DNA from: CAZVRZ01 sp964629965 | Lineage (GTDB): Bacteria > Chloroflexota > Anaerolineae > Anaerolineales > UBA4823 | Length of the DNA stretch: 64,000 nt | Direction: 5' to 3' | NCBI GenBank assembly: GCA_964629965.1 | Contig: CAZVRZ010000008.1 | Coordinates: 1-64,000, forward strand | Shown: piece by piece, positions 1-7,220 of the stretch | Position numbering within the stretch: the stretch's first letter is position 1 | How the letters are laid out: each line of letters opens with the position of its first letter | Notes under the pieces: model-generated | What the model saw: only the letters and a program-made list of their open reading frames with translations | Database searches by the model: none | What the model was told of the DNA's origin: nothing | Position numbers and translations under genes: made by a program

Positions 1-871
1 GCTCGCGGATGGGCGCCAGATATTCATTCAGCGCCGCCGCCAATTTCCGCTTGACTTCAACATCCCCGACTTTTCCTGCTTGATAACTTTTCTTGATCTC
101 ATCCACCTCCTCTTTATCTTTGTAAAATAAGTCCATATAAGTAAAGACCGGATTTCCTTCGATATGACCTGGATCGGTTGCATGGATACGGCTGGGATCC
201 GTATACATTTGCATGATCTTGCGAGTAGTTTCCTGCGGCGTGTCTTTCAAAGCAATACTGTTGCCATAGGAAGTATGCATCGAACGGTTGTCGATGCCCG
301 GCAGGCGCGGCGCCATGGAAAGGATCGCTTGAGGTTCCGGAAAAGTGAGTCCATACAACTGGTTGAAACGCCGGGCCACATCGCGCGTCAATTCAATATG
401 CGGCAGTTGATCCTCGCCAACCGGCACAGCCTCGGCCCGGTATAGAAGGATATCTGCGGCCTGCAGAACGGGGTAATTGAGCAAGCCGGCAGAGGGCTGC
501 AAATGCAGCTCTTTGATTTGCTCTTTGTAGGTCGGCACCCGGTTGAGCCGGGAAACGGTTACCAGCATGCTGAATAGCACAGCCAACTGGGCGTGTTCCG
601 GAATGGCAGATTGCAGGGCAATCACCGAGCGTTCGGGGTCGATTCCGCAGGCCAACCAGTCCACCAGAACTGACTGGATATTGCCCTGGATGCGCCCCGG
701 ATGCTCGAAATCAGTGGTCAGCACATGCAGATCGGCGATCAAAAAGAAGCAATTGTAGGAAGACTGCAGCCGGGCCCACGTTTCCAGCGTTCCTACCAGG
801 TGCCCGATATGGCGCGGCCCGGTTGGGCGGTGACCGGTCAATATTCGCTTGCGTGGCATATCTGCGTGCAT
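1..871 (-). CDS. trpS: tryptophanyl-tRNA synthetase, 3' end beyond window
   Basis: Class I aminoacyl-tRNA synthetase that charges tRNA-Trp. The reverse-strand translation shows PTGPRHIGHLVG (HIGH at residues 21-24), SAGLLNYPVLQAADILLY and VGEDQLPHIELTRD, all typical of TrpRS. The gene runs off the window at residue 290, so the C-terminal anticodon region is incomplete. Two adjacent ATGs (872-874 and 869-871) follow GTGAGGA very closely, and a third Met lies at 857-859. I chose the second because of the ribosome-site spacing, but the third (MPRKRILTG) also fits family N-termini. The KMSKS loop is unusual: residues 197-201 read SMHTS in the context IDNRSMHTSYGNSI. Expression is controlled by the Trp T-box leader upstream. 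Confidence 0.93.
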   Translation of the reverse strand, partial: MHADMPRKRILTGHRPTGPRHIGHLVGTLETWARLQSSYNCFFLIADLHVLTTDFEHPGRIQGNIQSVLVDWLACGIDPERSVIALQSAIPEHAQLAVLFSMLVTVSRLNRVPTYKEQIKELHLQPSAGLLNYPVLQAADILLYRAEAVPVGEDQLPHIELTRDVARRFNQLYGLTFPEPQAILSMAPRLPGIDNRSMHTSYGNSIALKDTPQETTRKIMQMYTDPSRIHATDPGHIEGNPVFTYMDLFYKDKEEVDEIKKSYQAGKVGDVEVKRKLAAALNEYLAPIRE

Positions 872-887
872 CATTCCTCACTTCATA

Positions 888-1275
888 AAAACAAAAAACG
901 TTCATTCCATCCACAATACAACCGCAATAGCGGTGTACCGCAGGGGACGAACGTTGGTGTCCGTGGTGCCACCCCGGTTAGGCTGCCAGGTAATTAAAAA
1001 TCCCGCCGGTGATGCGACGGGATTCTGAGCCAGCCTCACTCGAAGGATACGCCCGAAAAGGGTTATATCCTTTGCCTGGTAACGGAAGCAACTCCGGCTC
1101 GGGCTACTTGGGGCTGGCACGCCACCCCGGTTCACCTTACGACTCTGAGGCCCATTCTACGCTGTCGTTCAGGCAAGGCTTGCACCTGACCCTTGCTCTC
1201 TGTGCTGACGGCTGCGGTGCAGAACACCGCTCAGCGTTTACTCGTCCTCTTCACAGTCTTTGTAAATATGATTTC
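888..1275 (-). promoter_or_regulatory. T-box riboswitch, Trp specifier, trpS leader
   Basis: This untranslated leader reads the charging state of tRNA-Trp. On the reverse strand it shows the Stem I entry GAGGACGAGTAAACGCTG and the AG-bulge AGAGAG with the apical segment GGTCAGGTGCAAGCC. The specifier loop is GAA-TGG-G, with the Trp codon at 1154-1152. The T-box sequence is GGGGTGGCACCACGG, with TGGCACC at 971-965. The terminator arms AACGTTCGTCC (955-945) and GGAATGAACGTT (908-897) are followed by TTTTTTGTTTTT. A similar element, CCGGGGTGGCGTGCC (1130-1116), plus a second terminator-like hairpin (1023-995), suggests a partly duplicated regulatory module. Stem I also carries a 17-nt palindrome at 1214-1230 resembling the repeats found elsewhere in the window. 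Confidence 0.9.
995..1023 (-). terminator. first terminator-like hairpin in the T-box leader
   Basis: On the reverse strand ATCCCGTCGC, a short loop and GGCGGGAT are followed by TTTTTAATT, a good rho-independent terminator. It sits between the first T-box-like segment and the canonical T-box, so the leader may terminate at two places. Confidence 0.6.
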
Positions 1276-1279
1276 CTGG

Positions 1280-1307
1280 ATTATACGGAATTCACGCAAA
1301 TTGTCAA
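1280..1307 (-). promoter_or_regulatory. sigma70-type promoter for the trpS leader
   Basis: The reverse strand has TTGACA (1307-1302), a 16-bp spacer and TATAAT (1285-1280), a near-consensus vegetative promoter. The -35 box overlaps the folA stop codon at 1304-1306. The predicted start near 1273 lies at the 5' end of the T-box. Confidence 0.8.
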
Positions 1308-1816
1308 GCCGAATGCTCTAATATCACAAAAGTGGTCGGGCAATCATCCTTCTCGCCGGCTGGGAACTGCTCGCGCCGCACTTCGACCCACTCTTGCAGC
1401 GGGAAAGCCGGGAAAAACGTGTCTGCCTGCACCTCACAATGCACCAGCGTGATATACATTTTGCTGCAATCGGAAAAGGCTTGCTTGTAGATCTCTGCGC
1501 CGCCGATCACAAACAGCTCGGTTTCGCCCTGCTCCCTGGCGATCTGATAAGCCTGCTCCAGCGAGTGCGCCACCTGGCAGTCCTGCGCCGAAAAACCAGG
1601 CTGGCGCGTCACCACGATCATGATCCTACCCGGCAGGATTGGGCCGCGGTGCTGCGTATTACAGATGCTCTCATAGGTTTTGCGCCCCATGACGACATGA
1701 TGTCCCATCGTCAGGGTCTTAAAACGGCGCTGGTCGGTGGACAAACGCCAGGGCAAACGCCCGCCAAAGCTGATGCCCCGCTTCTCGCTCATCGCCACGA
1801 TCATCGCCACAATCAT
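1304..1816 (-). CDS. folA: dihydrofolate reductase
   Basis: Reduces dihydrofolate to tetrahydrofolate with NADPH, which regenerates the folate oxidised by thymidylate synthase. The 170-residue protein matches the usual DHFR length. It shows IVAMSEKRGISFGGRLPW, the catalytic acidic residue D28 (WRLSTDQRRF), TMGHHVVMGRKTYESI and the NADPH-binding segment ELFVIGGAEIYKQA. The start is fixed by a 4-bp ATGA overlap with the thyA stop, which implies translational coupling. The first 27 bases hold an imperfect direct repeat encoding MIVA twice, so a start four codons downstream is also possible. Confidence 0.95.
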   Translation of the reverse strand: MIVAMIVAMSEKRGISFGGRLPWRLSTDQRRFKTLTMGHHVVMGRKTYESICNTQHRGPILPGRIMIVVTRQPGFSAQDCQVAHSLEQAYQIAREQGETELFVIGGAEIYKQAFSDCSKMYITLVHCEVQADTFFPAFPLQEWVEVRREQFPAGEKDDCPTTFVILEHSA

Positions 1817-2607
1817 ACCGAGATCACTGCTCTAATGTTAGGATGCGCCTGGTAATTGGTCAGCTCGAAATCGGGATAATCAAAAGCAAACAAAGAGCGC
1901 ACTTGTGGATTGATCTTCAGAGTGGGCAAGGGATACGGCTGGCGCGTCAATTGCAACCGGGCCTGCTCCAGGTGATTGAGATAAAGGTGCGTATCTCCCA
2001 ACGTGTGGACAAATTCTCCCGCTTGCAAGCCGCACACCTGGGCGACCATCATCGTCAGCAGCGCATAAGAAGCGATATTGAATGGCACCCCCAAGAAGAC
2101 ATCCGCCGACCGCTGGTAAAGCTGGCAAGATAGGCGCTGGTTGGCGACATAGAATTGAAACAAGAGATGGCAGGGAGGCAAAGCCATGCGATCGATCTCG
2201 CCCGGGTTCCAGGCAGTTACGATCAATCTTCTCGAATCGGGGGTGCGTTGGATCTGTTCGACAACCTGAGCCATCTGGTCCAGGCTGGCGCCGTCTGCCG
2301 TACGCCAGGAACGCCACTGCACGCCATACACCGGCCCCAATTCGCCATTCTCATCCGCCCATTCATCCCAAATGCGGACGCCGTGCTCTTTAAGATAGCG
2401 GATATTCGAATCGCCCATCAGGAACCAGAGCAGTTCGTAAGCAATCGATTTGAAATGAAGTTTCTTGGTCGTGAGCAGCGGGAAACCTTCTTCCAGGTCA
2501 AAACGCATCTGGTAACCGAAGACTGATTTCGTGCCTGTGCCGGTGCGATCCGCTTTCTCAACACCCTTCTCCAGGATGTGGTTCAAAAGATCGAGGTATG
2601 CTCTCAT
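1813..2607 (-). CDS. thyA: thymidylate synthase
   Basis: Methylates dUMP to dTMP using methylene-tetrahydrofolate. The protein has 264 residues, the same length as the Escherichia coli enzyme, and the catalytic cysteine falls at residue 146 (LPPCHLLFQF). Other family motifs are DRTGTGT near the N-terminus, RSADVFLGVPFNIASYALL and the C-terminal NIRAVISV. It overlaps folA by 4 bp, the classical thyA-folA pair, and lies 9 bp downstream of the methyltransferase gene, so the three are probably co-transcribed. Confidence 0.97.
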   Translation of the reverse strand: MRAYLDLLNHILEKGVEKADRTGTGTKSVFGYQMRFDLEEGFPLLTTKKLHFKSIAYELLWFLMGDSNIRYLKEHGVRIWDEWADENGELGPVYGVQWRSWRTADGASLDQMAQVVEQIQRTPDSRRLIVTAWNPGEIDRMALPPCHLLFQFYVANQRLSCQLYQRSADVFLGVPFNIASYALLTMMVAQVCGLQAGEFVHTLGDTHLYLNHLEQARLQLTRQPYPLPTLKINPQVRSLFAFDYPDFELTNYQAHPNIRAVISV

Positions 2608-2616
2608 TCTGCTTCT

Positions 2617-3198
2617 TTATTCCACTCGCGATGCCAGGATGACCGATTCGCTGGTCGAGACATAAATCTCCGTGGCCAAAAGCCGGGGATCGTTCAACCA
2701 GAAATTACGGATTGGGTCGTTGTGATCCTTTGCTTCCAACGAAAGCTGGTCCAGGGGAACCAGCCCGTCCACCACCAGGATACCGCCCAGGCGCAGCGAT
2801 TGCAGCAGCACTTCGGGTGCACATTGGGCCGCGCGCCGGGCGCTGATATAGACCATATTGAACGGGCCAAACTTGACAATGTCAAACCAGTCCCCGTTGA
2901 TCGCCCGCACCGGCGAATAACTCTCGAATAAGGCTGCCACCACCGCCGAATGACTGGCTTCTTTTTCCACGGTAATGAAAGACGTGCCCGGCGCCAGGGC
3001 GCTGACGACCCAGGCAGACCCCACGCCGCAGCCCGAGCCTATTTCGCCGATCATGCCGCTTTGAAACTGCGTGGAAAGCAGGCGCAGCAGCCTGCCCGTG
3101 CCGTTCGAACAGCTTCCCTTAAAGCGCATCTGGCGAGCAAGGTTTTTGGCCCTTTTCACCAGCGGGGGAATCAGAGTTGTTGCGCGATACTCTACCAT
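2617..3198 (-). CDS. SAM-dependent O-methyltransferase-like protein
   Basis: A 193-residue class I methyltransferase of the small-molecule O-methyltransferase type. The nucleotide-binding glycine motif is GEIGSGCGVGSAW. Strand beta-2 ends in an acidic residue (FITVEKE), and INGDWFDI and GGILVVDGLVPLD follow, as in the YrrM-like group. The start is supported by AAGGAG eight bases upstream of the ATG. Substrate unknown. It lies just upstream of thyA and downstream of the HD hydrolase on the same strand. Confidence 0.75.
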   Translation of the reverse strand: MVEYRATTLIPPLVKRAKNLARQMRFKGSCSNGTGRLLRLLSTQFQSGMIGEIGSGCGVGSAWVVSALAPGTSFITVEKEASHSAVVAALFESYSPVRAINGDWFDIVKFGPFNMVYISARRAAQCAPEVLLQSLRLGGILVVDGLVPLDQLSLEAKDHNDPIRNFWLNDPRLLATEIYVSTSESVILASRVE

Positions 3199-3224
3199 AT
3201 TCGATCATCTCCTTAGATTAACTC

Positions 3225-3821
3225 TCAAAATGGCTCTGCACCCCGATCGAGTTCGCGGGAAACAGCGATGATCTCGTTGACCACCCGTTCGAACTCTCTA
3301 ACCATGAAGCCATCTCCCAATTCCCGATAGATTGCCACCAATTGCTGGTAATACCAGAGCGTTCCATCGTGCCCGCCCTGGAAGCGATCCCAAGTACTTA
3401 TCCCATCGATCGCCAGCGAGGCCAGCACAGAGCGAGCATTATGCAGCTTGTCTGCCAGGGAAACCCGGTGGACATCCTCCGGCAGCAGATGAATACGCTC
3501 CAAATATTTTTCTTTGCGTTCTTTCCAGGGTGGCTTGGGCGCCCCGTATGCATCAGAGCAGCCGTCCACGATCAACGCCACCCGTTCGCCAAACCTGACC
3601 CTGATCTCTTCCAGGGTTTGTAAGCCGCCCTGATCCTCCACCGCGTCATGCAACAGCGCGGCAATGGCCTGGTCTTCGTCTCCGCCGTCTTCCAGAACCA
3701 GCGCAGCCGCGCTCAACAAGTGGGTGATATAAGGCACATTCGTTCCCTTGCGCAGTTGTTTGTTGTGCAGGCGAGCGGCATATACCAGGGCCTGTTCGAA
3801 ACGTTCCGTTAATATCTGCAT
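3225..3821 (-). CDS. HD-domain phosphohydrolase, RelA/SpoT hydrolase-like
   Basis: A 198-residue stand-alone HD hydrolase resembling the ppGpp-hydrolysing domain of SpoT. Metal-binding residues are visible as AARLHNKQLRKGTNVPYITHL and ALLHDAVED (the HD pair), followed by VSLADKLHNARSVL. No synthetase, TGS or ACT domain is present, so it fits a small alarmone hydrolase or a related nucleotide phosphohydrolase. It starts 3 bp after the OsmC gene stop and is probably co-transcribed with it. The exact substrate is not shown by the sequence. Confidence 0.75.
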   Translation of the reverse strand: MQILTERFEQALVYAARLHNKQLRKGTNVPYITHLLSAAALVLEDGGDEDQAIAALLHDAVEDQGGLQTLEEIRVRFGERVALIVDGCSDAYGAPKPPWKERKEKYLERIHLLPEDVHRVSLADKLHNARSVLASLAIDGISTWDRFQGGHDGTLWYYQQLVAIYRELGDGFMVREFERVVNEIIAVSRELDRGAEPF

Positions 3822-3824
3822 GCT

Positions 3825-4253
3825 TTAGGCGCTCCGAATCTCAAATTCGCTGGTGATCTTGACGGAAGGCCGCAAAGTGGCCAACACCGAACAATACTTT
3901 TCTTGCGAGAGATTGATCGCTTTCTCGAATTTGTCGGGGTTGACTTTCCCGGTGAGAACATACCGCAGGTGAATGCTGAGAAAGCGATACGGCGGCTCTG
4001 TTTCTTGTTCTCCGGTGCATTCGACATCCAGTTTTTGAAAAGGCTCGCGCTGTTTGGCCAGGATCGTTGCCACATCGTAGGTCGAGCAAGAAGCAGCCGC
4101 CATGAGCAGCAGGTCGGAGGCCTTCAAGCCCCGCCAGGGCTGTCCAAGACCTGAATGGCTGCCGATCACAACCGCTCTTCCCCCCGAATCCATCGCCGTC
4201 AACAAGGTCTCATCGACCCATTTCACAGAAACCGTGCTTGCAACAGTGGGCAT
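3825..4253 (-). CDS. OsmC/Ohr-family protein
   Basis: A 142-residue OsmC-like protein, a family of thiol peroxidases and related proteins. The first conserved cysteine sits in LLMAAASCSTYDVATIL and the second in SQEKYCSVLATLRPSV, the usual pair of catalytic cysteines. The segment LSIHLRYVLTGKVNPDKFEKAI matches the central helix. It is immediately upstream of the HD hydrolase gene (3 bp). Peroxide detoxification is the family role; a specific substrate cannot be stated. Confidence 0.8.
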   Translation of the reverse strand: MPTVASTVSVKWVDETLLTAMDSGGRAVVIGSHSGLGQPWRGLKASDLLLMAAASCSTYDVATILAKQREPFQKLDVECTGEQETEPPYRFLSIHLRYVLTGKVNPDKFEKAINLSQEKYCSVLATLRPSVKITSEFEIRSA

Positions 4254-4297
4254 ACTTAATTCTCCTGGTCAGGTGGTCTTACACCCGGTGGGCAACT

Positions 4298-4313
4298 GAG
4301 TTGAGTACAACTC
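4298..4313. repeat. palindromic repeat, family A
   Basis: GAGTTGAGTACAACTC: 6-bp arms around a 4-nt centre. It lies between the OsmC and esterase genes and is the only copy of this family seen left of 8 kb. Confidence 0.8.
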
Positions 4314-4316
4314 CGC

Positions 4317-5495
4317 TCACCCCGCCGGTTGATCTTCTTCGTCTACCAGTGCAGCTAAGATCTTTTCCGGCTGAAGAGGCAGGTCCCTGCCTTGCCACGT
4401 ATCGGACTTTCCCGGCAGGTGGCGCGTATCCAGGGTGATCTCCACCCCGTTCCCATCCGGGTCTTGAAAATGGATCGACCAACCGATCATGTGATCGATG
4501 GTAGAAACTTCCACGTTACTCTCGCGCAGCATCTTAAGAGCCTTGGCAAAGGCGTTCAGGTTGGGCACTTCAAAAGTGATGCGGTAAAGGCCGGTGTGTT
4601 CTGGTAAGGCCAGGGGTGCATCTACGCCTACGTTTTGTAGGACGAGCACATGGTGTGAATCATCGTTCGATAAGAAGGCATACGTTTTTCCCGTGCGCTC
4701 GATCAGCCGCATGGCCATATAACGAGTATAGAAGGCGATCGAACGCTCCAGGTTGCGAACCTTTATGTGGACGCTGCCCAGGCGAACCGAGAATACGGGC
4801 TCTTCTGGAACGCCCACCACGCCGCCATCATCCAGGCGTTTGCCAAACCATTCCGCCGCCTTCTTCAATATTTCCGGGGTCATGTGATGCCCCATGTAAT
4901 ATTCATAATATTCCATGGCAATGGGCAGGGTAGAAAGCAAAGCGCTGGCAGAGCGGCCCAATGAGATCGGGTAGAAGGCATCTTGCAGGCCATGCACCAA
5001 CAACACCGCCTTGTCGCGCAGTCTTTCCGGCGGCGCCATCAGCGAGCGGATCTCAGGCAAGATCTGGCCCGAGATAGCTGCCACACCGGTGATCAATTCC
5101 GGCTGCGTAAGCAGCACCATCAACGCCATCACTGCGCCCTGGCTGTGACCCATCAAGTACACCTGGCTGGAATCGACCTTGAGAGTCTTGACACCTTGCT
5201 GGATAAAATTGATCAGTTGGGTGCGGCTGAATTCGGCCTGGGTTACGTTGGCCATAGACGTGCCGCCCAACCGCTCAATGTTATACCACAGGCAGCTTCC
5301 GGCGGTCTGGGCAAACGGCGCCCGCACGCTGACGATCATAAACCGCTCGTCAAACGAGGCCGCGATCTTTGAAAAATCTTTCTCATTGCTCCCAATCCCA
5401 TGCAGCAAGAACAACACCGGCGGCCGGCGGATACCCACCTTGGGCTGCCGCAGGGTATACTGCAGGGGAAGAGATTTGTTTGACTCTGAAGACAT
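4317..5495 (-). CDS. carboxylesterase-VOC (glyoxalase-fold) fusion protein
   Basis: A 392-residue fusion. Residues 1 to about 215 are an alpha/beta hydrolase of the phospholipase/carboxylesterase type: oxyanion segment FLLHGIGSNEKDF, nucleophile S118 in GHSQG, acid in HGLQDAFYP and histidine in MGHHMTPEI. Residues about 237-360 are a vicinal-oxygen-chelate domain: SVHIKVRNLERSIAFYTRYM, then FEVPNLNAF and FQDPDGNGVEI with a metal-ligand-type Glu. The combination suggests an enzyme acting on an aromatic or lactone-type compound, but this is inference. The ABC ATPase gene lies upstream on the same strand. Confidence 0.8.
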   Translation of the reverse strand: MSSESNKSLPLQYTLRQPKVGIRRPPVLFLLHGIGSNEKDFSKIAASFDERFMIVSVRAPFAQTAGSCLWYNIERLGGTSMANVTQAEFSRTQLINFIQQGVKTLKVDSSQVYLMGHSQGAVMALMVLLTQPELITGVAAISGQILPEIRSLMAPPERLRDKAVLLVHGLQDAFYPISLGRSASALLSTLPIAMEYYEYYMGHHMTPEILKKAAEWFGKRLDDGGVVGVPEEPVFSVRLGSVHIKVRNLERSIAFYTRYMAMRLIERTGKTYAFLSNDDSHHVLVLQNVGVDAPLALPEHTGLYRITFEVPNLNAFAKALKMLRESNVEVSTIDHMIGWSIHFQDPDGNGVEITLDTRHLPGKSDTWQGRDLPLQPEKILAALVDEEDQPAG

Positions 5496-5556
5496 GCCTT
5501 ATTTTTACATTGATTCGGGTGGAATTGCAACCCTAAACGGGGCGATTATGATGGAA

Positions 5557-6564
5557 TTAATCTTCCAGCAAACGATCTTCGTATATCCGGCGGATAGTGG
5601 CCTCGATTTCAGGCTCCCGCACCTGTAGATCGCGCAGGCGGAAACGCCGCGAAAGGCGTCCAATCAATTCCGAAGCCGTGATCGAGTGACGTTCGAACTG
5701 GTAAGTGACGCGCAGCCCGTCGCGCTCCGATATCTCCGCTCCTTCCACGCTTAGATCTTCATAAGCCTCGGCAAAATCGACCACCAGGCGTCTCTTGCCG
5801 CCAAAACGCTCGTTGAGCGTTTGTAAAGTACCATTATACAGTAAACTGCCATGGTCGATGATCATGATCCGGTCGCAAAGTTTTTCCACATCCGATAGAT
5901 CGTGCGTGGTCAGCAAGACCGTGGCGCCTCGCTCCTGGTTGATGCGCAAGATAAAAGCGCGGATGCGCTCCTTTGCCACCACATCCAAACCAACCGTCGG
6001 CTCATCCAGGAATAGCAGCGCCGGGTCGTGCAGCAGCGCCGCACACAGGTCGGCGCGCATACGCTGCCCCAACGACAGGGAACGCACGGGCGTATCCAGG
6101 AAGGGCTCCAGCTCCAACAGTTCACGAAACTCAGCCAGGTTGCTTTTAAACCTCTGGGCAGGGATGTGGTAAATATGTTGCAGCAGCTCCAATGATTCGA
6201 TCACCGGTAGATCCCACCACAGGGTGGTCCTTTGCCCAAAAACGGCTCCGATACCAGCCACATATTTCACCCGCTCGCGCCAGGGCACATAGCCATTGAC
6301 CAAGAGCTCACCTTCCGTTGGGGTCAACAATCCAGTCAGCATTTTAATAGTGGTCGATTTTCCCGCTCCATTTGGGCCCAGGTAGCCAACCAGCTCGCCC
6401 TGCTCGATCTTGAAACTGACCCGGTCGACGGCTTTGACCAGGCGATACTCGGGTGAGAACAGGTTCCGGATGGCAGCAAACCGGCTGTGGTGGCGCACAG
6501 GCGTGCGGAAGTGCTTGGAGAGATGTATCCTTCTCAGGTATGCCTGGCCTGGCTGATGGTACAA
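5557..6564 (-). CDS. ABC transporter ATP-binding protein (COG4586-like)
   Basis: A 335-residue ABC-2-type ATPase. Walker A is GPNGAGKST, the signature is LSLGQRMRAD, Walker B is ALLFLDEPTVGLD, and the switch histidine is in LLTTHDLSDVEKL. The N-terminal segment NLFSPEYRLVKAVDRVSF and a C-terminal extension of about 90 residues match the COG4586 group, normally paired with two permeases. No permease gene is adjacent here. The start is uncertain: the longest frame begins with TTG and has no clear ribosome site. Confidence 0.8.
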   Translation of the reverse strand: MYHQPGQAYLRRIHLSKHFRTPVRHHSRFAAIRNLFSPEYRLVKAVDRVSFKIEQGELVGYLGPNGAGKSTTIKMLTGLLTPTEGELLVNGYVPWRERVKYVAGIGAVFGQRTTLWWDLPVIESLELLQHIYHIPAQRFKSNLAEFRELLELEPFLDTPVRSLSLGQRMRADLCAALLHDPALLFLDEPTVGLDVVAKERIRAFILRINQERGATVLLTTHDLSDVEKLCDRIMIIDHGSLLYNGTLQTLNERFGGKRRLVVDFAEAYEDLSVEGAEISERDGLRVTYQFERHSITASELIGRLSRRFRLRDLQVREPEIEATIRRIYEDRLLED

Positions 6565-6605
6565 TTGTGATTGGCCGAATGTAATTCATCACAAAGGAGT
6601 CGTTT

Positions 6606-7103
6606 ATGAAACCAGCCCTCTTGGTGATCGATGTCCAAAAAGCATTCTTTCAGGAAGACTCGGTAACGACGCAGTCGCTGGAACGCGCCATCGTGTTCAT
6701 CAACATCGCCATCGCTCTGTTCAGAAAGAAGCACCTGCCCGTCATCAGCGTCCAACACATTGACCCAGCCGGCCATCTGGAACCGGGCGAGGCCGGCTTT
6801 GACCTGCCCGACCAATTGAACATATTGGACTCGGATATCCACATCCACAAGACCTACGGAAATTCTTTTTGCAAGACGCCCCTGGAGGCAAAATTGCGAG
6901 AGCTCGGCGTGGACACGGTGATCGTCACCGGCTTCTGCGCCGAATATTGCGTGCTCTCGGCTTATCGCGGTGCAGAAGATCTTGACCTGACGCCCATTAT
7001 CTTGCACGACGCCATTGCCAGCGGCGTTCCAGAAAACATCAAGTTCGTCGAGAGCATGAGCGAGACGGTTTCATTGGGAGCATTGCACAAGTTCTTGGAA
7101 TAA
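6606..7103 (+). CDS. isochorismatase-family cysteine hydrolase
   Basis: A 165-residue hydrolase of the isochorismatase/nicotinamidase superfamily. The triad is visible as D9 (LVIDVQKAFF), K82 (IHKTYGNSF) and C115 (GFCAEYCVLSA). The start ATG is preceded by AAAGGAG at good spacing. It is divergent from the ABC ATPase gene and 117 bp upstream of the hybrid kinase gene. The substrate is not recognisable; nicotinamidase motifs are not evident. Confidence 0.85.
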   Translation: MKPALLVIDVQKAFFQEDSVTTQSLERAIVFINIAIALFRKKHLPVISVQHIDPAGHLEPGEAGFDLPDQLNILDSDIHIHKTYGNSFCKTPLEAKLRELGVDTVIVTGFCAEYCVLSAYRGAEDLDLTPIILHDAIASGVPENIKFVESMSETVSLGALHKFLE

Positions 7104-7220
7104 AGCGCACCGGGCAGGCCCGCAGCCTTAAAAAGCGAAACCGCTACCTATCACCGGCGCTGCCGCGATGCTCACAATCGTACTTTACACAGTGTTCAAT
7201 GGCGCAGTCGAAATAGGATC

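Noticed and set aside
711..1452. Several open frames in the trpS leader region
   Set aside because: The region is explained by a promoter and T-box RNA; the translations show no protein features.
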